From Sphaeramia orbicularis (Eukaryota; Chordata; Actinopteri; Kurtiformes; Apogonidae): a stretch of 64,000 nt of DNA. The stretch is from the NCBI RefSeq assembly GCF_902148855.1, contig NC_043966.1, positions 50,911,880 to 50,975,879 of the forward strand. Reading direction: 5' to 3'. The position numbers and the translations under genes are program-made. The notes below the pieces were generated by a model that saw nothing but the letters and a program-made list of their open reading frames with translations, was not told the origin of the DNA and ran no database searches. Positions 57,553 to 64,000 of the stretch are shown in pieces (the stretch's first letter is position 1; the number at the start of each line of letters is the position of its first letter).

Positions 57553-60061
57553 TTCAGGGTTACATGGTTTTCTTTAAGAGTCTGTTTCTTAAACCATGCA
57601 CAAGTGAGGAACACTTTTTGCCACCAATGTTCATGAGGACTTTCTGAATCACTTCGAAAGTGTATTTCAGCTCCTTTGGATGGTCAATGTTGTCTCAATG
57701 TTGAGGGCAAAAAGAAGGCCCATCAGCATGGCAACAGCGTCCGGGATGTCCTTCAGACCACACAGGACCACCGCCTCTTCAAGGATAACTGACACATCAA
57801 CCACATCTTCTCCCTCTTTCACCATCACGATGCCAACTTTCATCCCCTTGCTGAACACCTGCTCATCATCTGTAGCCTACAAAAAAAAACATACAAAAAA
57901 CAAAAACACAATATTTTTATTAACACACAGTTCACATGGTGGCACCTTACTAGCCTGAAAATCTGGGATGACCTTTAGGGGTGAAACAACCCTAAAATGT
58001 GATTAATATTTGATATATATATTTCAAGCAAAAGTAGTTCCTAAAGATCGACCCATTTAAAGTGGAAAAAATATTAATCATTTTTACAGCTGTTTTTGGG
58101 AAGATGGCAGTTTTTGTCATTTGGGTAAAGTTAAGGAAGTTATTAAAGGATTTCTTTACAGCCAATAGTTTTGAGATGGAAGTAAATTGCCTTTTTTTTA
58201 ATAATTATGAATCATGGCTTTCACATAGGTTTTTTTAATAGTTTTTGAATATCATAGCTCTATAGGTGAGAAGTAAACTTGAGTAGCCACAGTTTAGCTA
58301 GCGGATTATTATATCCCAAAGGAATGGAGTAGGGCTGGACAATTAATTTTGATCAGGTTTTTTGATTTTGGTTTCTCTAATAAAAACATAATCAAAGAAA
58401 AGCAATTAATGTGCCGCACAGCACAGTGTGTGTGCAACCTTTAATATATTATCATTTTACTAATTATTGCTAATTAATTTTTGATTGTTCTTTTAAGTTG
58501 TGGTTCAATAAATACTCAAGTTTTGAAATCCATGCATACCTGCACAGTCTTGAAAAAACATGAGGAATCCTCCCTGAGAAAATGGGGAAGGCCCAGCAGA
58601 AGAACAGTCCTCTTCCTCTGTGTGGAACTCTGGTTTAAGAAAAAACAACAACAAAAACACAACCAATTATTGTTCATTTCCTAAACATGATATGGTATCC
58701 AATCTATCCTAGCCTCTATTCTTGAAAGGTTATGATACCAAATGTCCAATTACAAAACATGACAGACTTCAAATGTTCATCTGCCTTTTTTTTGTTAAAT
58801 GGGTTTATGCTGACCAAAACTAAATGGATGTTTCACACTTACATCTTCACCGAGTTGTCCTGTGAGTCTGGTCAGTCCAAGTATGCCACTCTTGGCTTTG
58901 TACAGCTCCAGGAACCGTGCCAGATACTGATCAATCCCAGCAAATAGGGAGCCTTTCAGGTCAACAGATGTAAGGCGAGCAAATTCAGCTTCAATCTGAA
59001 GGATTGGGGGGGTCATGAGGAAAAAAAAAGTTTACGCATTTAGTAACTAACACTTAACATTTTGACAATTTAATTTTTCTGAAAACATGACAAAATATCA
59101 AATCAGGACTTTCTGAGAAAACACACTACCTGCCGTTCAGAGAATAATGCTGGCCATCTTTCTTTGACTTCTGCCACAAGTGGCTCATCTTCAACAATCT
59201 CTTTTCTCCGTAAAGGGAATGTGTTGGTCATCATTTCACCAATTTGCTTCCAGTCAACTATTCCTTTCTTCATCTCAATGGCCATGGCTGATCTGTCCAT
59301 GTCAAGATTACTTTGTCATCCCTTCTGGAAAATCTGGCAGATAATTCACCTCTGACTTTTTGGCCCTCTTCAGTTTTTTTGACCCAGCTGGACCAGAGGT
59401 ACGGGAATTTACTTTGAGCTCAGAGCATCCAGCCACTCGCAACTTCTGTCTGAAGTTACCCATTTTAAATTTTAAACTGAACTTCCAACAATACCACCCA
59501 TGGACAGACCCTGGTTCCCTCAGACAAGGATGCTTGTTGATGAGTGCTTGGGCCACTTGATCATACTCTTCAGATTTTGGGTTGGGGTTGTGGACAAAGA
59601 ATGGCTCCTGCTAACTTATCCAAGATGTCTGATTTCATGTCTTTTGATACGTCAAGGAGAGTCCCATCTTTGTGGTAAGCCTCATTTCCTTGCCTCAGTT
59701 TCATCTCAACATCAAAAGAGAAGGAAGGAATGACAAATGGCTGAGGCAGCTGACGGGCTTTACTATGACTGGGGCTTTCATCAAGGGATGATGATGGCAG
59801 GCTTGCTGTATCTAGGGTTGAGTCTGTGTGGTATGATTTGTAGTATACTTTCAAAGTTACTCTGTCTTTAGGAAGCTCCGATATGCTACTCAAGTTACAC
59901 AGTTCATTATCAAATTCAGGGTCTTGATACTGAACCACAAGGTCCCCATCTAATCCAAGTTTGGTCTTCAGAATCAAGCAGAAGTCATCAACTGTCTCAG
60001 GCAAGTTGTCTATGGTGACTCTTCTAATGTCCTCTTCGCTCAGGATGATGCGCAGCAGCAT
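57553..60061 (-). pseudogene. CACTA cargo gene: PB1-like N terminus, 'SAMD3-like' family, broken
   Basis: Fish genomes carry many uncharacterised proteins of this kind, often labelled SAMD3-like; their function is unknown to me. It starts at 60061 with MLLRIILSEEDIRRV and a PB1-like stretch to about residue 75. A Ser/Pro-rich linker is followed by CLREPGSVHGWYCWKFSLKF, EVNYLPDFPEG, FPLRRKEIVEDEPLVAEVKE and WPALFSERQ, ending at a donor at 59130. Further exons are 58994 to about 58853 (IEAEFARLTSVDLKGSLF), about 58630-58543 (VLLLGLPHFLREDSS) and from 57876 (KVGIVMVKEGEDVVDVSVI). Frameshifts lie near 59570 and 59300, and a small insertion breaks the frame near 57690. After that KELKYTFEVIQKVLMNIGG and a basic C terminus continue to a stop near 57556. 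Confidence 0.65.
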
Positions 60062-60488
60062 GACGACTCTCCCTCAAAAAGACAAATAAAAAAAGCCAAT
60101 GTTATAGGATTTTACATTTTCAAAACATTATCCCTCTCAGTTACCACTTATGACACACTAGTGTCTATACCTACACAATATAATGAACATTCTATTAATG
60201 AAGAAACAATACTCTATCACTTACCTTTAGTGATAGAGTATTGTTAGGCTAGACAGCAACTTCTTTGGTTGAGTTTCACAGGTGTCTGCAATGAAGTTGT
60301 GCCCAGGTGGTCCAGTCCAGGTGATTCCCAAACTACAATTGTGAATATAAAAAGAAAAAAAAGAAACACTTTCACATGTTGGTGCAGTTGCACAACATAA
60401 AACCTATGCATCTATCAAACGTTTTTTTTACTACCATCTTAACTTTGTGGGGTGACAGAATTTATATTATGAGCCATAAAAAATTACC

Positions 60489-60908
60489 TTAATGTACAAG
60501 AAACGCCCTTGGGGAAACCAGGAATCTTTCTCGCACAGTGTATGCTGTCAAGGGGGTGTAGTGGTTGAGCTCTTCGGGTTCAGCTACGATCAGTCGTGCA
60601 GGGTCTCTCTTGCAGACTTCGTAACACCGGAGGTGCTCCAGATACCAAGCTGAGTAAGGTTCAACAACAAAGAATAGCTTGTTGCATACAAGCAACACAT
60701 GGACAATTTTACAAAAATCAGGAAGTCCACTTGTGCTTCCAATTGACACAAACATTCCCTTGGTATATTTTGTTCTATGTATGAATGCTGTTGTGACTAG
60801 CAATACACTGCTCAGAGTTCGAAATTTCTTCTCAATCACTTGCTTGACAGAGGCATGTCTAAATATTAAAGACGTGTCGATTTTTTTGCAACAGTAACCA
60901 CTTAACAA
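60489..60908 (-). pseudogene. C-terminal fragment of a CACTA-linked protein of unknown role
   Basis: An open frame of 139 codons. It contains SVLLVTTAFIHRTKYTKGMF, GSTSGLPDFCKIVHVLLVCN, FFVVEPYSAWYLEHLRCYEV and ELNHYTPLTAYTV. It resembles the C-terminal part of a large protein found with fish CACTA-type elements, perhaps their transposase, but I cannot assign a domain. It lies upstream of the PB1-like gene on the same strand and near the element's right end. The N-terminal part is missing or spliced from elsewhere; an acceptor-like sequence near 60905 is possible. Confidence 0.45.
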
Positions 60909-61260
60909 TCAATTTCACTCACCTTGAAAAAAGGTTTAGTCTTCGCCGACAAGAGCTCAGCGTCCGAGGATGGAGTCAACCATGTGCCAAAATCATGTCC
61001 ATAATGCACCTTGGTAACAGTCGTAAAAATGTGATGACGTAGGCGTTTATAATACCACACCCACCCAAATACCTTTATTGTCAAGTCGACATGCAATGTT
61101 GATTTACTTGGACATAGATGTTTAAGTTATAATATATTTTGTTAGTTGAGACAATGTTAATTAAGAATTTAGGGTTATCACAACAACCTAAGTAATCTTA
61201 TGTCATAGTAACAGAATAATGCGCTAGGATAACAAATGTGCAAAATGACATTTTACAGTG

Positions 61261-61680
61261 TGGCCAATCAAGCACAGTAACACCATGGTCATTGAACCAG
61301 CTTTTGGTACCTTTGGCAGTGTGGGCAGGTGCCAAGTCCTGCTAGAAAATGAAATCAGCATCTCCATAAAGCTTGTCAGTAGAAGGAAGCATGAAGTGCT
61401 CTAAAATGTCCTGGTAGATGGCTGCGTTGACTGTGGACTTCAGAAAACACAGTGGATCAACTCCAGCAGAGGCCATGGCAGCCCAAATCAGCACTGACTG
61501 TGGAAACTTCACACTGGACCTCAAGCAACGTGGATTTGGTGCCTCTCTACTCTTCCTCCAGACTCTGGGACCTTGATTTCCAAATGACATGCAAAATTTA
61601 CTTTCATCTGAAAAGAGGACTTTGGACTTTCCACAGTCAGTGATGATTTGGGCTGCTTCCAAAATTCAATGAAAAAGACC
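61261..61680 (-). mobile_element. Tc1-like transposon, right part with transposase fragment
   Basis: The minus strand encodes KVLFSDESKFCMSFGNQGPR, VWRKSREAPNPRCLRSSVKF, SVLIWAAMASAGVDPLCFLK, VNAAIYQDILEHFML and LYGDADFIF, the central catalytic part of a Tc1-like transposase (the D of FSDES is the first or second DDE acid). A stop follows DADFIF where the family continues into the HTA block. The element is truncated near 61680. It continues leftward at 53855 across the CACTA insertion. Confidence 0.8.
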
Positions 61681-62259
61681 CTGATTCATTCTTTTCATTA
61701 TTTGAGCGAATAGCAGAGGCCAGGAAGTGGCCGAAGGGTGAACAGGAGTTAATGTTACAATGCGTCCTGACCGGTGAAATATTATTTTAATTTAAATAGT
61801 TGAAGTCTTAAGTTTAATCACATTTTAGTCAGTAGGTAATGTTTTAAGATATGATTTCTTTATTTCACTAGATTTCTTTGTTTCACTAGCGAATGGTAAA
61901 GTTCTTTGGATAGTGTGGATCACATTTTGGTCAACATACTAAACTGACAGATTTATGAACACATGACTTAGGTTTTACCTTACCTTAGGTTTTACCTTAC
62001 CTTGATTAAACATGCTTGTATAAAACTTCACGCCATTGACTACTTCAGAATGCAATCTACACTCAATGAGAAATTTCGAACCTTCTACTTCCAGAGATTT
62101 TTCTTCTGTTAATCACTTCAGCAAGTATGGCAAAGACAAAATGGCTGAGTTGGATGTGGGTGGGGCTTGATGTCAAGCCATGCCTTCCTGCAAATTGAGC
62201 GAGTTGCTTCTCGCTTCTGCAGGTTCACGTTATGTACAGGAGCACCAGCATTCAGAAGT

Positions 62260-63030
62260 ATGGAGCCAATCTGGGGCCATAAGTTTTGTATACGAAAAAA
62301 TACAATTTGAAACTGAAAATTTAAGTTTTGATCTTGAATTTTGAAAAACACAACAATGTACTCTAAGAAGAAATAAGATCTGAAAAGATAAAACATTCAT
62401 TCATTCATTATCTGAACCTGCTTTATCCTCACAAGGGTCACGGGGGTCGCTTGGAGCCTATCCTAGCTACATAGGGGCGAAGGCGGGGTACACCCTGGAC
62501 AAGTCGCCAGTTCATCGCAGGGCTGAACATATAGAGACAAACAATCACTGTCACATTCACACCTATGGGCAATTTAGATTAACCTATTAGTGCATGTGTT
62601 TGGATGGTGGGAGGAAGCCGGAGTACCCGGAGAGAACCCACGCAGACACGGGGAGAACATGCAAACTCCACACAGAAAGGTCCCACCCCCCGTCGACTGG
62701 TGTTGGAATCGAATCCAGGACCTTCTTGGTGTGAGGCACGAATGCTAACCACTGCACCACCGTGTCGCCCAAGATAAAACATGCAACTGAAAAAAATAAA
62801 ACCTCAAAAATATTAAAGTATATATGAAAGTGAAAAATTAAAATAATTTATTCAAAAGAATTACCGAAGTGAATCAAAATTATATTTAACCTGAAAAAAC
62901 TTTTCATACTCTTATTTTTAATTGGAATACATTGTTATATTTTTCAAAATTCAAGATCAAAACTTAAATTTTCAGTTTCAAATTTTATTTTTTCACATAC
63001 AAAATTTATGGCTCCAGATTAGCTCCATAC
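62260..63030. mobile_element. Inverted-repeat (MITE-like) element interrupted by a SINE
   Basis: The left arm (about 62260-62360) and right arm (about 62925-63030) are inverted repeats over about 100 bp: TATGGAGCCAATCTGG with TTTGAAACTGAAAATTTAAG on the left pairs with AAATTTTCAGTTTCAAATTT and CCAGATTAGCTCCATA on the right. There is no coding potential. The SINE at 62397-62770 sits inside it. The superfamily is unknown. Confidence 0.75.
62385..62782 (-). mobile_element. tRNA-headed SINE with 12-bp target duplication
   Basis: AAGATAAAACAT at 62385-62396 and 62771-62782 is a perfect 12-bp duplication. The body (62770 to 62397, minus strand) begins GGGCGACACGGTGGTGCAGT, with TGGTGCAGTGGTTAGC (A-box-like) and GGATTCGATTCC (B-box-like), so the head is tRNA-related and pol III-type. 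It ends in an ATGAATGAATGA-type tail. This repeat family is very common in fish. The perfect duplication suggests a fairly recent insertion. Confidence 0.85.
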
Positions 63031-63329
63031 AGACGGAGAAGGTTAGGAAACTTCCTGTGACTGAGTAGCTCCGCCCATCACCACGGCTCTGACTGTCACC
63101 AGACACCGCAACCGCACGCAGACATGCCAAACCACAAACAGTAGTCATTATCTCAACATCGAACTTTTTACCTTTTTCCCACATTTTCGCCGTCACTGTG
63201 ACCAAGGGTCCCCACTTGGCACAGTGGCCGTCCCCATAAGCACACACATTCATTCACATTTTACTAACTTTTTGAGTACATGCAGTGACAGCAACCGAAT
63301 GCAGATGACAAAACAGTAGATCGATTACA

Positions 63330-63605
63330 ATGACTTCAACTGTTGAACAGGACAGCCTAGTGGAGGAGGCTATCTCTACGAGTAAATTAAAAGAAGTGTT
63401 GGTAAAGTGGACAGAGGTTTCTGATTTAGTTGGAAAAAAAAAACATCCAGACAAATTAAGTTCAGGTTGTGCAGCTGCTTTATTTAATGACAATGGCCTG
63501 GCGCATTTTCGGAACATTTTAAAAAGCAGAACAAAGCAGATTTCTCTGGATAGGTTTTTAATGAAACCACCTGCAACTGCGGACAGTGATGAACGAGAGG
63601 CCTGA
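63330..63605 (+). pseudogene. Tigger/pogo-type transposase, C-terminal fragment
   Basis: An open frame of 91 codons from ATG 63330 to TGA. It includes LKEVLVKWTEVSDLV, HPDK, AALFNDNGLAHFRNILKSRT and KQISLDRFLMKPPA. This matches the extreme C-terminal region of TIGD1-like (Tigger) transposases as I recall it, in which a segment starting near KWNEVQ is followed by FNDN..HFR.IL..R.KQ..LDRFL. The DDE catalytic region is not seen upstream, so this is a remnant. After the stop, weak similarity continues to about 63690. Confidence 0.6.
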
Positions 63606-63699
63606 AAAAACAAATTCGGTCAAGAGAGGAAAAACGCCAGAAATTCTACCACCGGACGTTTTACTGGAGGAGATTCTCCTTCCAGAGAATAATGGTCCG

Positions 63700-64000
63700 T
63701 GTATGTCGTGGCCATTCAATTTCCATTTTGAAATTATAAAATGAAGGACAGAAAATGATTTGTGTTTCTTTTTTCATTTTAAAATGGAAAAGCACTTGTA
63801 TCCTATTGTTGTTCTTACAATTGAAAAAACAAAACACGGGAAACAGCTCTTTGACTGACTTCAGGTGAATCCGTGTATGGTTCATTCATTCGTTATGCCA
63901 TTTCAAAATAAAATCAGATAAACCAAATTCTTAGTTTTATTTTTGTTTTTTCCTTTTCTAAACTTGGGTAGAAAAAATTTATTATCTAATTTTTTAACAT
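63700..64000. other. AT-rich terminal stretch
   Basis: No feature is recognised beyond short AT-rich sequence. Confidence 0.5.

Larger units (their letters stand above)
53856..61260 (-). mobile_element. CACTA (EnSpm)-type DNA transposon, 7.4 kb, decayed and invaded
   Basis: The ends are CACTGTTAAATGT (53856) and, reverse complemented, CACTGTAAAATGT (61260), and the flanks suggest a 2-bp TG duplication. CACTG termini with a 2-3 bp duplication fit CACTA/EnSpm elements. Subterminal repetition is present: a ~70-bp AACTCAATTAAACTTTTCAG block recurs at about 54075 and 54190. The right half carries minus-strand coding remnants at 60908-60489 and 60061-57553. The left half holds a nested Harbinger element and a solo LTR. 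No complete transposase is present. Confidence 0.75.

Overview
The window looks like nuclear DNA of a teleost fish. Three vertebrate genes are recognisable by translation and splice-site phasing: atoh8 (+), tmem129 (-) and slbp (-). The rest is AT-rich intronic and intergenic DNA full of teleost-type mobile elements (Tc1/mariner, hAT, piggyBac-like TTAA elements, PIF/Harbinger, CACTA, L2- and L1-type LINEs, a tRNA-headed SINE, LTR fossils) and long microsatellites. No tRNA, rRNA or CRISPR was seen. Family names come from memory of protein and repeat families; no search was run.

Layout. 1-9.8 kb: no supportable gene; an L2-type LINE 3' end (about 5.47-6.36 kb), a three-unit ~170-bp repeat (6.42-7.07 kb) and microsatellites. 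9.87-17.2 kb: atoh8, with a CT tract and CpG-rich 5' region followed by three coding exons; its second intron holds a TTAA-flanked piggyBac-like element, a second copy of the ~170-bp family, and a dispersed repeat with a large fold-back duplication. The short last coding exon was not found. 17.2-29.1 kb: mostly unannotated, with a TTAA-flanked inverted-repeat element (23.5-24.4 kb) and a decayed Tc1 copy (26.7-28.1 kb). 29.17-38.88 kb: tmem129 in seven exons, whose introns hold a perfect 67-bp inverted repeat around telomere-like hexamers, a small TTAA MITE with its empty site preserved in a sister repeat copy, a hAT transposase remnant and a Tc1-like element nested in another. 39.3-39.8 kb: L1-type LINE 3' end. 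42.06-49.92 kb: slbp in eight exons, with a Harbinger-type MITE, a second copy of the small TTAA MITE and a hAT MITE in its introns. 50.6-64 kb: transposon-dense, dominated by a 7.4-kb CACTA-type element (53856-61260) that split a Tc1-like element and was itself invaded by a Harbinger element and a solo LTR. It carries a decayed multi-exon gene with a PB1-like N terminus.

How the genes relate. The protein of atoh8 is a nuclear bHLH factor, tmem129 encodes an ER membrane E3 ubiquitin ligase, and slbp encodes the histone mRNA stem-loop binding protein. They are not known to form one pathway. tmem129 and slbp are also neighbours in human, but their relative order here differs from the human order as I remember it. 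I see no undescribed biochemical system. The most unusual sequence structures are the telomere-core inverted-repeat element, the nested CACTA locus with its cargo gene, and the TTAA MITE with a built-in empty-site control.
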